Counted from the stretch's first letter, positions 47,574-60,061 are shown. The stretch: DNA of 64,000 nt from Rhinolophus ferrumequinum (GCF_004115265.2 NC_046293.1:24624173-24688172); one strand, 5' to 3'. Program-made: numbers and translations. Notes: a model not told the origin generated them from the letters alone.

Positions 47574-50500
47574 CTGTCAGGAAGAGAGAAAGAGATTAAA
47601 AGAAGAGTGGATGGGAAGCTATTCTATCAGTTAGATGAACAGTGCCCCACCCCAAATACTACCTTGAGGATCGTCTGGGAAAACTATCGTCCTTATCAGC
47701 CCAGAGTTATTTTTGTAGCTGGCCACCACATTAGTGAGGCCCCAGGAAATAAATTAGAGTGAACTAGGTCCCATGGCAATATAACAGTATGCATCCATTA
47801 ACACTTATACTTGTGAAGACTATGTAATGACAGAAAACATACAAAATGTAGTATTATATGAAATAGCAGTACAAAAATTTGTGTATCGTATGGATTAGGA
47901 GTACATGGACAAAGTCAGATGTCACCCAAAAAATTAAAAATACTTATGTTCTGGCAGGATGATATTAGTGATTTTTCTAAAAGGTATTTAAAGATGAAGG
48001 ATCTGTTCATTTTATACTATTTATGGTCATTTAGAGTCTCTTCTGCCACTCTTAACATCAGAGGTAATTCAATCCCAGACCCCTGAAAGTAGAGGGCAGG
48101 TGACAAGCAAGCAGACCAGGACACAAAGCAGGTATGTCTGTATACGAAGTTTCTTTTATTTGCCTGAGTATATACCTCATCTAGATTCCAAAGTTAGACA
48201 TATGGAATGTTCTACATATCCATCTTTTGTTTACATTCATGCTTTTAATTCCTTTCATTATTGCAGGTACCAGCTAATTTTAACATAATCGGTCTTTCGT
48301 CTCCCACGACCTACACCTCCCTAGCAGGTAGCCCACCGTCCAGCCTTGGAAATCATGAAGGCTCATCCCGGGCAGTAGGTGCAGACAAAAAGGCACAGAT
48401 GCAGGCTCAGAGCAAGAGGAAAGCGAAACAACTTGTCAGGGTAGAAAGTGCTTGGTTTGTGGTGAAACAAGCTTCCTGGCTCTTACCTGGGCGATTGTAT
48501 CCTGCTGAGTCCTGGGTGGAAATTGAGTACATTGGGGATGGGCCAGGGTAGAGGTGGGGGGCTTGTGGGTGCCCGTAAGAGTTCACTGCCAAACAAGACA
48601 AGAGTAACTTGAGTAGGATCATTATACTCAATGAAGCAGGGTGCAATACAGAGGGGAAAAACAGTGCTCTTCCTACCCTGAATTTCTTCCCCTTTCCCTG
48701 CTCTGTTCTGTAGCTCCCGCAGAAGTTATCAGTCCTCACCACTTAGGGTAAAAAGGACCAGATACTACAATGTCCTTACATACATACATTACATACAATG
48801 TACTATGTGAAAGATCATAGCTATTAGAAGGGTGACAAATGTAGAAACAGGATCACTGAACCTCTCTCGTGTCACTGGTTTGAAGATCATGTAACAGCAG
48901 AGAATACCAACTCCACCTGATATGATCCAGTTAGGAGTTACCAAGACACAAATTTGGAATGGAGACTTTCTCCTCCATTTTCTTATGGAATCCCAACCTC
49001 CAAAATCAAGGTCTAAAAAGGAATCACACGGTGTATTTCTTTGGCATTTTTCAGTATAGACACTATCAATGCAACAGGTGTTCAGTCAACATAGCGAACA
49101 AACTAGTCCTACTGCTCAGTTTGGATCATTGCCCATTGGATGATTTTTCTCAGTTCTCCTGTGCCCTTCTCCTCCCCTTCCCTTTTCATCAGAGTCTCCA
49201 CCTCCATGGCCACTTGCTTTCTTCAGTACCTTGATTCAGGGCTGGCTCTTGTTTGCCACTGGTGAGAGCACAGGAGTCAGCAATACGGGCAGGGGCTGGT
49301 GGCCGATGGGAGCCCCCTTGAGGGGGCACATGACCAGTCTGAGTAAGGAAGTGATTAAGGGAGTCGCACAGATTGGCAATGTGATGCTGGTCGAGGCTCC
49401 AGTTCTTCTGCTCTGCCTGTCTCAGACTCTCCATCAGTTCTACAAACAGAGAAACAAGAAATGCTAACCATGCAGAGGCCCCGGAGTCCCTACCAAGTCT
49501 ATCCCATTTCACTGTTCCGACCACATCATAAATCAACACCACTGATTATATGCGTTACCAATAATAACTGACATGTTACAGCGCTACATTATCAAACTCC
49601 CATTCTATTTGTTTGCTACTAAATTCTTATTATAATTTCCATCTTACTGATGAATAAAACAAAATTTCAAAGTGACTGAGTGAATTAGCCATGGTCGCAC
49701 TGCTAGTACACGGTGACAAAACTATAAAATAGTGGTCCAGGGTTTCTGAATTCTGAGATTCTTCCCTCTCCCAGAGACATAACTGGCTAAGATAAACCAC
49801 TGTCATATTCTGAGTTAAGACAACATTAATTACAATTTATTTGCAAATAATATCAATATTATCCACCTTATAAAATATGGAGGGGAAACAATGAAATCCT
49901 CAATCCTCAAACTTCACTTAACCATCCCCTTCTGGTTCTGGTTTGTATTGGGTTTGTCCACTTACAATATATCCCTCTTCCTTCCAGTCATCATCCTTTG
50001 ATTACGAACCTGAGAACTGTGACTGCTCAATGCTAGACCAGTTGAGCCGATTCACCATCTTGAAGCTTTCCTTTAAGGAGTCGATACTGGAGCACCAATC
50101 AGGAGGAAAGGCTGGAAAGAGGAGGGCAAAGTGGGGAATAAAATAGAGTCCAGTGTAAAATGGCAGCCAACTGAGAGTAGACTGACTACGTGCAAGATTC
50201 TTGCATTTACACAGGTCATCAACAGCATTAACGAGATAATTTTGGAATCTCTCTCCCTGGAGATTTCAGACTAGTAAAGCTTATCTATGCTTTAGGTATT
50301 GACAGCCCAGCTCATAAGTAGGAGAATATGTAAAACAATCCCAATTATTTCTCCAAAAATTCTATGATATGGAGCTTGAAATAGCAAATTCTGTTAGCTC
50401 ACATGCGCTCTCATGGAGGAGTCAGGCTAAAAGACTCACTATTAACTTCCTAATCAACTGCACCTCCATGCCAGAGTCCGAACAAGGAGGTCGTTCACCC

Positions 50501-53500
50501 TCCTCTGGATCTCCCTGCACCCTCCTTACTCACCAAAACCAGTGCTGTTGATAGGAGCCTGGCCTGGTGCCTGTGGCTGTGGTGGTGGCGGCTGCTGGGC
50601 AGGGTGGGAGTGGGGATGGTGCTGATGAGGGTGGTAGCCTCCATGCTGCAGAGGGGGTGGGTGCATGGCCATCACAGAGGGAGGCCCATAGCCTTCAGCC
50701 CCAGTTTGCTTGCCCCCTGGTGGGGTACAACCATCTGGGCTTGGAGTGTGCAATGGAGGAGCACCCCCTACAGCTGAGGGGCCCTGGGCTGGTGCCTGCT
50801 GCTGCTGTGGCTGTGACTGCTGGGGCTGTGGCGGGGCCGGCGGCTGCTGTGGCGGTGGCGGCTGCTGCTGCTGGTACATGTAGTAGTTGTTAGAGGGCGG
50901 CATGTCCCCCAGGAGAGACGAAAAGCCTGCAGGGTGGGAGGAAGCAGGCAAGTGACTTGGGCAATGCATTTTTCACTCAACAGGATTTCCACTGGGTTGA
51001 GGTGGGCGGCCTCAGACAGAAACCACAGACTTCAAAGAGTAAGGGTGTTCTGGGACAGCACGGATCTCCTGGCCTCCTGGATGGTAAAGAATACAGGGGG
51101 AGGGCCTTGACAGTGTTGTGACCACTGAAATTTTAGCCAAAAAGGTCAGCATGTACCTTTTTATGCTATTTTACAGGGACTTGGTGTGGGCCTGTAATCA
51201 CAGTTTCCAAAGAAACCAGATGTCAGGTAAAGTTTAAAAGTAAATTACAAATAAAACAAAGCCATTGGGCATCTATTTTCTCCTCTTCCTTATTGTCTCT
51301 ACACCCTTCTACTCTTACCACCTTCTTGTATTCACTACCAACAGATGGAGCTTCAGTGAAAAGTGGAGTTGGGATGGATGAATTTCTCAAACAGACTGAG
51401 CAGGGAAGAACTGGAAATTGAGGCTAGGGGCTTTCAGCCACCATTAAACTTGAGTGAACACTTAGCTGTCCTTGCTCAATCTAATTTCTTACTTTGTTTC
51501 TGAGAGTCCCTCCATTTTCCCCAGTTCTAACTCAACCAATCACCTGAGTTGGATTCATTTCTCAAGCAAATGCTACAATCTTGGAACACAACTCTAGATA
51601 TGAATCCCCTGGGATATAAAAGAAGAAATTCATGAAAATTAATATAAAATTTCCCCGAAATGATTCCTAACCACTTTTAATCATTCCATTCATCTCCTGC
51701 CTCAGTACAGAACAAGAAGGTCTGATGACTCACCCGAAGTCTTAAATTCACCCTCACCGCTAATTTCTTTAAAAACAAAACAAAAAACAGGAATTACAGA
51801 GGGCCGAACCAGTGCTCTCTCAAAGAGCCTCCCAATAAGGACTTTAAATCACTCACATGATAATTTGAGAAATTGACTATGGACAAGATATAAACTGATA
51901 TTAGGAAAGCTCGTTATTGTGTTAGGTGTGGTCATGGAAATGGGTAACTAAAAAAAGATTTTATCATCAAGGATGCATATTGAAATAGTATGTACAGGTA
52001 GAATGGCATGTCGGAGAACTGTATCAAATTACTCCAATTTAAAAAAAAAGCTGGGTATAAATGAACAAGCTTAACAAAATATTGATACTGTTAAAAATGG
52101 ACTATGAAAACATAAGGGTTTATAACACTATTTTTTCATCTGTTTGAAATTTCTCCTAATAAAAACTAACGTATGAATATGCTAAAAAATAAAATTAAGT
52201 TGTTCTCACAATGAAACGCAGGGATTCTTAGGGGAAAAAGATGATTGCTGCCCCCTAGTGGCCAATATCTACATAACTTGCACGCAACCATAAAATCACT
52301 GCCCTTGTTCTAGCAGGGGCATTCCTCCAACTCACTTTCTGAAACTAATAACCCAGCCCACCTCTTGAAACAACTGTCCTTCATAACTAAGCCAGAAGAG
52401 CTCAACTCCAAGCAGTTTTGGTGCATGACATGCTTCCCCTGACCAGTGATCAATCTCTCCTTGTCTTAAAAATAAGAAGGGCGAGAAGAGACTGTCACCA
52501 CCTGTTCAAAATACAGACGACCACACTCCTATCCCAACTGTAGTCTCACCGTGCTGGGAGGAGGAAGAGGACTTCTCCAGCATGGATTTGTAGAGGTTGC
52601 GGAAGGACCAGCTCAGATCCTGAAAATTGATCTCTGAGTAGGAGAATTTGAAGTCATGGTTGGTGTTATACAAGGGAGGGGGACCCTCAGTGCTTTCTCG
52701 GCCTGGAGCCCCTGCGGCCACTGCTCCGCCATCCACAGATCCTGTGCCCTGCAAAAAGAGGTCAGAAAGACTTGATCCACGTCCTAAGTGAGAGACAATA
52801 CAACCCTTTAATGGTCACCAAGCTCTCTTGTCTGTCTTCATCCCCTCCCAACTTTTTGATGAAAAAGTATCATTATCTCCTTTTCTAATTCATTCTTCTC
52901 TTGATGTAGGCTCTTGCCCTTTTCCTATGTTACATCCACGTCCTACACTGCCTTCTCATAACCTTTTTGGCTCCCTTTCCTCTCTTCTTTTACCTGATAT
53001 TTCTCAAAGTTCTATTATCTATCTCTCTCCCTCACCCACTCTCTGTCTCAGCTTCCCTCTTTTGCTTTCTCCTTCTTTCCCATTTTATCTGACTACTATA
53101 TCACAGATATTCAATACATTATTTTGAACCGACAGATGTATGCATCTCTTCTACCATCCATCCATCCATCCATCCATCCATCCATCCATCCATCTATCTG
53201 CCGCCCCTCTGCCCCCTGCCACCTCTACTTCCTACCTGGCTGTAGCTGGTGATAGATGTGGGGCTCTGAAGTGACATCTGAGGATTCCCCTCAGGAGGCA
53301 GTGAGGCTTCTCCACTCCCTGGAACGCCTCCCCGGGGGCTCTTGCTTGCCTCCTGTTCTGGTGAGTCTTGGGATAGCTGAGGGTTGTGAAAGAATAGAAA
53401 TCCATAAGCAGAAGCTAAACTTCCTCCCAAGACCCATGTTTTCACCTCTGCTGGTATTCGTCCTTTGCCCCAAATATAAGAAAGGACTAAAAACACACAA

Positions 53501-55954
53501 AAGAATGTAGAAGGAGTAGCTGGCTCAGAAACGGCATCTCTCCATGAGGTGGGGACTTACATCATCATCTGGAGGGTGTCTTCTCTTTCGGGAGATGTCA
53601 GGACAGGTGTCAATTGTCCAGTATGAGCCCTAGGAGAACCACCACCACAGAGAACAAAATCATTATATATGGACATTCCCACCTTTGGAAAAGCAGACAT
53701 TTGGGAGGATTTTCACATAAAATAAGTTACATTAAGAGAAACGACTGGGGATTCACACAGAATCCTGAGGGTACTGGCAATTTGTGAGGAGTAAATTTAT
53801 CCTAAATGCTGAGAGTATGTTCAGAGATACCTCTTGGGGTGCAAACACAGGCTCCGATTGTTCTGGAGGGGCAGAACAATGGTATCTAGTTCAAAGTGCT
53901 GGAAATGCCAAACACAACCCTTCCCTTCCATGTGATCTGAGGCGAGACTCTCTTGGCCTTTAGCATCCACATTTGTCAAATGAAGAAAATGATCTAGCCC
54001 TTCTTTCCTCTGAAGATAAAAATCATGGGATTTTTTATAGAAACATTCCTACAAATGTTATTAGGTCCACCTTTTACATCTAGAAAGAGTGACACACACA
54101 AAAATGGGCAACAAAGTCAACTTTATCAAAAATATTTCTGTTAAAAAAAAAAAAGATTTCACAATCTTCCTTAGTCATTCATTCTAGTGGGAGCCCATAA
54201 GCTTGATTACCAAGCTCTTCCTCTGAGGAAAAAATAAAGCTGCTTCTCTAATTAACATGATTTCCTCTTCTGGGTAATTAAAACCACCACAAGACTCTAG
54301 GCTGTCAACTACTTCTCTCCCCTTCCTGCTCCTCCCTTCAATGCTTACAGCAGTATCTCACCTTCCCAGGGTCATCCCGAGGTCTGGGCACCTTCCGGAA
54401 ACATTTGTTGAGAGAAAGGTTATGCCGAATTGAATTCTGGGGAAGCACAGAAACAAGTTAGGTTTGAGCATTGTACAACGCAGAAAATTTTCCAATAGGA
54501 CACAGAAGAACACAATAGGACATAATACACAATAAAGTTCAAATACCAGGGTAAACTTATCACCTCTCAACTCTACGAATGGAGGAGATTGCATATCACA
54601 TAGCAAAATAAATGAGATAAGAAAAATGCAGAAATTATATTGATGAGCAGTAATGGCTATAAATTTGACTACTAAGTGCTTCTGGAAAGCTGATTTTCAA
54701 TCTTTCCACCCAACTAACAGGCAGGTACATAAATTCCTCAAAATAACATCTGCCCAGTTCCTATATCATTCTATCTGTAGTAAAGGCACACTATTTTAAA
54801 ACTGTTTATACAAATGATAACACATATAAATTACGAGTGAAACAAAGGCACAGTTCATGTTTGTCAACAGCTCATAGCACGATCACATTTGGAGGAAAGA
54901 AATATTGTTGTATAAATGTGCTGGGTGTTGTGGTAGCTTGCAGCGACACATTTATAAAGGAAAAAACTGAATGATTTCAACAGTCTCCAGCTCATCATCT
55001 GGTTTGTATGTCAACTGATGACTCACAGAGTGACAGAACTACATTAAATCCCCATTCTACTCAGCAATTAGCAAATGAATTGCTGCTCCAAAAGATTTGA
55101 GAATATCAGTCTTCCTCCTTTGCTTAAAATAGGAGTCCCCTTCTTCCTATCTCTAGCCAAACAACTTATCCTCTCATTACTTGCTTGTGATGCTGTTGGT
55201 GAAAGACCTAATTATTTTTTTCTTGGTAAACAATATTTTAAAAAGATGATGACTATGTGCAATGAAGTTTTGGAAATCTGATGAGATTCCTACCACCAGG
55301 TAGGAAGGAACAATGTCATGCCTTGCATAGTGACTTGAACATAGCAGAGTGGCAACAAGTATTTGTGAAATAAATGACTCTCCTTTTTAAGAAATCAGAA
55401 GACAAAAGGAGATAATCAGCAACAGCATCCTACCATCCACATAACTCTACTTAGAGGCTCGGGATCTCTGGAGCTTTTTCCCTGATATACCTTATGAAAG
55501 CATTTACCACATCTCTGAGACAGGTTAAGAGTGAACTGGACAAGGCTATGGAAAGAAACAAAAGTAGAGAAAAAGGTTGTCAGAGGCTGAAAATAATCCC
55601 TGATTATAGAAACCATCGCACCTTCCAACCAATGCCAGCATTCTTGTAATAGGGGAAGTTATCACAAATCCAACGGTAAATCTCACTGAGGGTCATCTTC
55701 TTGGCTGGAGAGGAATTGATGGCATAGGTGATGAGGGTGGCATAGCTGTATCTTGGTTTGCCATCCTGGTGGACTGCTGCCTCATCTTTGCTCAGGGTGG
55801 CATTAGGATCTGTGGGTGAGCCTGGGGGACACTTGCGGCTGCCCCCTGGCGGCCCAGCCTGGGAAGCACTCCCCAGCTTTTCAATGGTAGCTCGGAGGGT
55901 CAGCTGGGGGAGCCAGTCTATGGAGGTGAGGCTACTCTCTAGGTCAGAAGCCAT
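47485..55954 (-). CDS. FOXJ2: FOXJ2, forkhead box J2 transcription factor (10 coding exons)
   Basis: A nuclear DNA-binding activator with a forkhead (winged-helix) domain. Joining 55954-55622, 54436-54362, 53629-53561, 53376-53236, 52748-52550, 50926-50534, 50111-50010, 49439-49230, 48585-48487 and 47573-47485 gives 1710 nt, 569 residues plus TAG (human 574). The start [20 protein letters not shown] matches human. The forkhead spans about residues 66-150: [17 protein letters not shown], recognition helix [13 protein letters not shown] at the start of exon 3, and wing GSYWTID. Basic RKRRHPP follows as a likely nuclear signal. Residues 283 to about 400 form a Gln/Pro/His-rich region. The end [13 protein letters not shown] is acidic and conserved. 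The polyglutamine run of human is cut by PPAPPQP. Phase is consistent at every border; no break found. Confidence 0.98.
48487..48585 (-). CDS. FOXJ2: FOXJ2 coding exon, residues 508-540
   Basis: Encodes [20 protein letters not shown] to AGYNRP; donor CCCAG|GTAAGA. Confidence 0.95.
49230..49439 (-). CDS. FOXJ2: FOXJ2 coding exon, residues 438-507
   Basis: Encodes [20 protein letters not shown] through [20 protein letters not shown] to EPALNQ. Donor CAAG|GTACTG. Confidence 0.95.
49600..49760 (-). repeat. MIR SINE fragment
   Basis: Reverse MIR: 'catcttactgatgaataaaac', 'gccatggtcgcactgctag'. Confidence 0.6.
50010..50111 (-). CDS. FOXJ2: FOXJ2 coding exon, residues 404-437
   Basis: Encodes [20 protein letters not shown] then [13 protein letters not shown]. 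Acceptor TTTCCAG. Confidence 0.95.
50534..50926 (-). CDS. FOXJ2: FOXJ2 large Gln/Pro exon, residues 273-403
   Basis: Encodes [20 protein letters not shown], then mixed Q/P, then a His-rich [20 protein letters not shown] stretch. Length changes in this low-complexity exon explain most of the size difference from human. Confidence 0.95.
51000..52240. other. FOXJ2 intron, little recognised
   Basis: Mostly single-copy. The last 230 bases (about 51940-52170) look like an old L1M 3' end ('ctgtttgaaatttctcctaat'). Confidence 0.45.
52247..52264 (-). promoter_or_regulatory. Strong CTCF-like motif, minus strand
   Basis: On the minus strand it reads TGGCCACTAGGGGGCAGC, essentially the CTCF consensus. 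In the intron between the Gln/Pro exon and the preceding exon. Binding is inference. Confidence 0.7.
52550..52748 (-). CDS. FOXJ2: FOXJ2 coding exon, residues 207-273
   Basis: Encodes [20 protein letters not shown] through [20 protein letters not shown] to SSSSSQH. Donor CACG|GTGAGA. Confidence 0.95.
53155..53198. repeat. (CATC)n microsatellite
   Basis: About ten tetranucleotide units in a FOXJ2 intron, 38 nt from a splice donor. Confidence 0.95.
53236..53376 (-). CDS. FOXJ2: FOXJ2 coding exon, residues 160-206
   Basis: Encodes [20 protein letters not shown] through [13 protein letters not shown]. Donor CAG|GTAGGA. Confidence 0.95.
53561..53629 (-). CDS. FOXJ2: FOXJ2 coding exon, residues 137-159
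   Basis: Encodes [20 protein letters not shown] and DDD: forkhead wing and basic tail. Confidence 0.96.
54362..54436 (-). CDS. FOXJ2: FOXJ2 coding exon, residues 112-136
   Basis: Encodes [20 protein letters not shown] and DDPGK: the DNA-recognition helix of the forkhead. Confidence 0.97.
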
Positions 55955-55968
55955 AGTTCTTCTGGGTT
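55622..55968 (-). CDS. FOXJ2: FOXJ2 first coding exon, residues 1-111
   Basis: Acceptor CTCTGCAG is followed by 14 untranslated bases, then ATG at 55954. Encodes through KNAGIGWK with donor AAG|GTGCGA. Interval includes the 14 UTR bases 55955-55968. Confidence 0.97.
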
Positions 55969-56160
55969 CTGCAGAGAAGAGGACAAAGGGGAGAAGAAAA
56001 CAGAATAGATGAGAGTTACCTCTGGTTACTGGCAGCAAATAATACCAAAATCCTAGTTCTTAATAGGTAGTAGAGTTTCTTCCAGCTATAATTCCCATAG
56101 AAGATTCCACTCATGGGACAGCCTTCAACTAGGTATTCCCAGAACCCGGAAACGCATATA

Positions 56161-56465
56161 CCGTGTTTCCCCAAAAATAAGACCTAGCCAGACCATAAGA
56201 TCTAGTGCGTCTTTTGGAGCAAAAATTAAATAACACCGGATATTATATTATATTATATAAGACCAGGTATTATATTGTATTATATTATATTGTATTATAC
56301 TATACCTGCTATTATATTATATTATATTATATTATATTATATTATATTATATTATATTATACCTGGTCTTATATTAAAATAAGACTGGGTCTTATATTAA
56401 TTTTTGCTCCAAAAGACGCATTAGAGCTGATGGTCCTGCTAGGTCTTATTTTCGGGAAAACATGG
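56161..56465. mobile_element. Palindromic MITE with expanded ATT-rich centre
   Basis: Same terminal arms as 33803-34009 (CCGTGTTTCCCC... and its complement) and flanking TA. The centre has grown by an 'attat'-type pentamer/tetramer array over about 56240-56360. Confidence 0.85.
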
Positions 56466-56798
56466 TATCACCAATCATCTACCAGATGATAGACTGATAC
56501 TTATTCTACATCTTAATGTGGAATATAGCCAAGAGGCCTCCACCTTCATGCAGGACTAAAAGAGAGATCAAACCACCCACCAAACTCAGCTATTCTCTCT
56601 GTTCTCCTTACTTAAAGCTCTACAACATAACATTTTAAAACTAAAAATAATTTTTAAAAAACACTTAGCAGACAAAATCAGTCAGTCTATTCTCCAATTA
56701 TGTGACACATGATAATTTACATACATCTACAGAAAAACAAGTGAACATGTTAAAAAGAAGTCTAAGTAAACAGAAATACACACTAATGAAACACACTT

Positions 56799-56850
56799 TT
56801 AAAGATATTTGGCTCTTTTAAAGATATTTGGCACTTTTAAAGATATTCCA
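56799..56850. repeat. Short tandem repeat, about 18 nt x 3
   Basis: 'cttttaaagatatttggc' occurs three times in a row, the last copy diverging at its end. In FOXJ2 intron 1. Confidence 0.9.
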
Positions 56851-57079
56851 TATTTGATATATTTGAGAACTTGCCCTTTTTGGCACACACGTGCATGTGA
56901 AGCATATTAGATATATCCCAATCATTGACAACCACCAAAGAACAGATGTGAGACAAACACATAAACAGTACCCCACAAACACAGAGATCACAATTAGCTA
57001 TACAGTACACATTACCAACAGAGCACAAAGTCACACACAGAGGTAACAGATCTTGAGTACAGCTGCCCTCACACCTTGA

Positions 57080-57600
57080 AAGCTACCCTTTTGCAAGCTC
57101 CCGCCCACAGACACCTACACCAGGAAGAAGTCATCAACAAGGACCTCCCACCTCTGAGCCTGCTGGGCTTCACTGAGCCAGGGAGACACCCAGCTGAGTG
57201 CGCACCGGTAACAATCAGATAGCCTGGCTAAAAATAGCAACTCTGGGGCTAGGAGCTGGCTCCCCTTCTCCCGCCCTCCTCCTCTCTCCTTCCTTCCCAG
57301 CCATGCACGCACGCAAGCTCGCTGCACCTCCATGCAAACTCCTGGTGCTGCCAAACCGCCCACGCCTGATGTTTGCACGCCCTGCTTCCACCCACACAGC
57401 CTGGGCACTCTTACTGGCAGAGAGCTATAGCTGGAGTGAGGTCTCGGTGGGGGAAGGAGAAGAACGATGGGTGACATTTGTATTGCTGGGTCTAGAAAGA
57501 CTGGCAGGAACCCCTTGGTAGCCATTTGGCACTCCCCTAGAGCTGATGCCAGCAACCCCCTAAGCATTTGCTGCCTAACAGGTTTGTGCCTGCACAGCCT
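57080..57600. promoter_or_regulatory. GC-rich island in FOXJ2 intron 1, possible enhancer or alternative promoter
   Basis: GC content rises here within an AT-rich intron with no repeat. It holds a perfect MEF2 box CTAAAAATAG at 57229-57238 and an octamer-like ATGCAAAC at about 57332. Function unproven. Confidence 0.35.
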
Positions 57601-58498
57601 CCAGATTCCAACTAGTCTTTCTTCCTCCTATCCCTGTGGACAGTCCCTCCACAGGGCATTTCTCTAGCATGCCTCAGAGTTCAGAATCCTGAACCTAAAC
57701 ATATCACCTATGTAATCTCTAAATCCACACCCAGATACTATTACTATGCACAAGCATATACATACAACTATACACAAATCCACACACTTTGCCTTTCAAA
57801 GCTCATCCTAGCTATGGCTGCCTACCCCTCTCCTGACTCCAACACATCTTTCAGGCTATCAGTCACTCTTCTAGTAAGTGACTTCTCCCCTTGACGCTTA
57901 TCCCTTTCTCCTAAGGGTCAGCATTCATGCTCATTGCCCTCTCCCTCAAGGTCCCCACCCATGCAATCTTTGCAGGTACACACAAGTACCCTGCCCTGCT
58001 CCTCACCAGCAACACGCCCACTCAATAGGGCTGAAGGAAACACCTTTAGTGCCTCAGGGGCCTGGGCCATCAGAGACCCAACTGCAACCCAAGAACTGCT
58101 TAATAGAAGAAGGGGGAAAAAAAAATCCATGTTTATAAATAGCTTCAGGAAGGGGTTTCCCCTTTATCCTTATCTTCTTCTCTCCTCACCACCCTCCTTT
58201 TCATCCCACCACCATGGAAGCTTAGAAACTAATAGGGGCATTTAATCATTCCAGGAAACCTCAGACCTCCTAGCATTGTACTAAATCAAAACACCACAGC
58301 CTCTGGGGTAAAGCAGGCACTTTGGGCAGTAACCAGGTCCCATAGTTGGGTTACCCCAGTTGGACAATAACATGACAACAAGCAGGTTTTCAATGACCAG
58401 GGTTCTCCTGGGCCCTCCCCACAAGGGGAAGACTGTAAAGAAGTTTTACCCTATTTCCTATAATATCCTGCTAAAGATTCTCTAGGAAAGCTCAGCTT
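57600..58498. other. FOXJ2 intron 1, nothing recognised
   Basis: C-rich, single-copy-looking intronic DNA without conserved frames. Confidence 0.45.
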
Positions 58499-58513
58499 AA
58501 GAACACAGAAGCC

Positions 58514-58971
58514 GGGCCGACCGGGTGGCTCAGGCGGTTAGAGCTCCGTGCTCCTAACTCCTGAGGGCTGCCGGTTCGGTTCCCACATGGGCCAGTGGGC
58601 TCTCGACCACAGGGTTGCCAGTTCTATTCCTCCAGTCCTGCAGGGATGGTGGGCTCCGCCCCCTGCAACTGGGATTGAACACGGCACCTTGGGCTGGGCT
58701 GCCTCCCCATGGCTCCGAGTCCTGCAGGGGATGGTGGGCTGTGCCCCCTGTCCCCTGTAGCTGGCAACAGGCAACTGGACCTGGAGCTGAGCTGCGCCCT
58801 CCACAACTGGGACTGAGGGGACAACGGCTTGAGGCCGAAGGGCACCCTCCACAGCTAGAATTGAAAGGACAGCAACTTGACTTGAAGGGAGGTCCTGGAA
58901 GTACACACTGTTCCCCAATAAAGTCCTGTTCCCCTTCCCCAATAAAATCTTAAAAAAAAAAAAAAAAAAAA
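58514..58971 (+). mobile_element. Dimeric tRNA-derived SINE
   Basis: Head 'gggtggctcaggcggttag', B-box-like 'gccggttcggttcccacat', second unit, tail 'cccaataaaatctt' and A run. Target duplication 'aagaacacagaagcc' at 58499-58513 and 58972-58986. Young. Confidence 0.95.
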
Positions 58972-60061
58972 AAGAACACAGAAGCCTTTAGTGGATATTT
59001 CATTAGAAACTCACCCAACATTGGACAGGGGCGTGAGAGTGGATTTCAAGTAGTGAGAGGGCTTAGGGAACCCATTTGGCACATGCCAACTGTGACTTCC
59101 CGAAAGGGAAGCACTCTCAGCCTTTTGCTAGTTGTTCTGTCCTTCCCTATCCTTACCACAGCACCAGGTTAGGACACTGAGGTTAAATTTAACCTTTCTC
59201 CAGCACCCTCCCAGTCAGCCCTCCAGATACCGCCCCAGCACTCAAAATATATTCGTCTTACCAGCTACAAGAAGATTGCAGCAAAAGATCCTTCTGATCT
59301 TTCAGCACCATTCTTCTTTAACCCATCCCACTTCCTCACGCCCGTCACTTCCCCATTCTTCAAGGGTAGCCCAGTGCGAAGAACCTCAGAGATTGAGGTT
59401 CCTCCATTCTATTCCCAACCTTGACGCTGATACACTAAGTGTCCCTAGCCACCCCTTGCTCCCTGAAGTCTTGATGCCTCAGTTTCCCCCTTCAATAAAA
59501 GGGATGAAGTCATAAACACTGCCAAAGCTTCATCCCTGCAGGGAAGTGAATGAAGTGTAATGAGCTTGTGGCGGCCACACATTCCATGCTCCCCAAAATA
59601 ATGGCATGAGGCTAATGTTCAGGCTATTATTAGAAAGGCAAATAAGAGATACTTCCATTTCTCAGTCTAACCAACCTAGTTACCCAGACCTCTCCAGGTG
59701 GGCCTCGTGCCACTGGGCTTGGGCAGAACCTGAGTCAGGCCACATTCTTCTCTGCGTGCTGGAAGACTGAAAGGAAATACCCATAGAAACTGGGAAAGGC
59801 AGCCAAAGGACAGGCTCCATCACATCCACAGGACATCTAATGAAGACTGTAGTACTGGGAGAAAGGCAGAGAAAAACAAAAAAACATTCTGTTGGAGTGT
59901 AAAACTGATCCTGGATGAGATGTGTTAGAGCCAAAATTATAGCCAGTTTTCTTCCCATTTTATCTGAAGGGCCAGTAATTGTTCTCTATATGGTACCAAG
60001 GTCAGGTATTAAGGAGTGATAACTTCCTGCTTTGTATATAATGCCAAAATCAATAGAGCAG

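Noticed and set aside
50567-50893. 108-codon plus-strand frame with poly-Ala/Gly
   Set aside because: It is the antisense shadow of the FOXJ2 Gln/Pro exon.
53155-53198. CRISPR-like repeat array
   Set aside because: A simple tetranucleotide microsatellite in a eukaryotic intron; no spacers.
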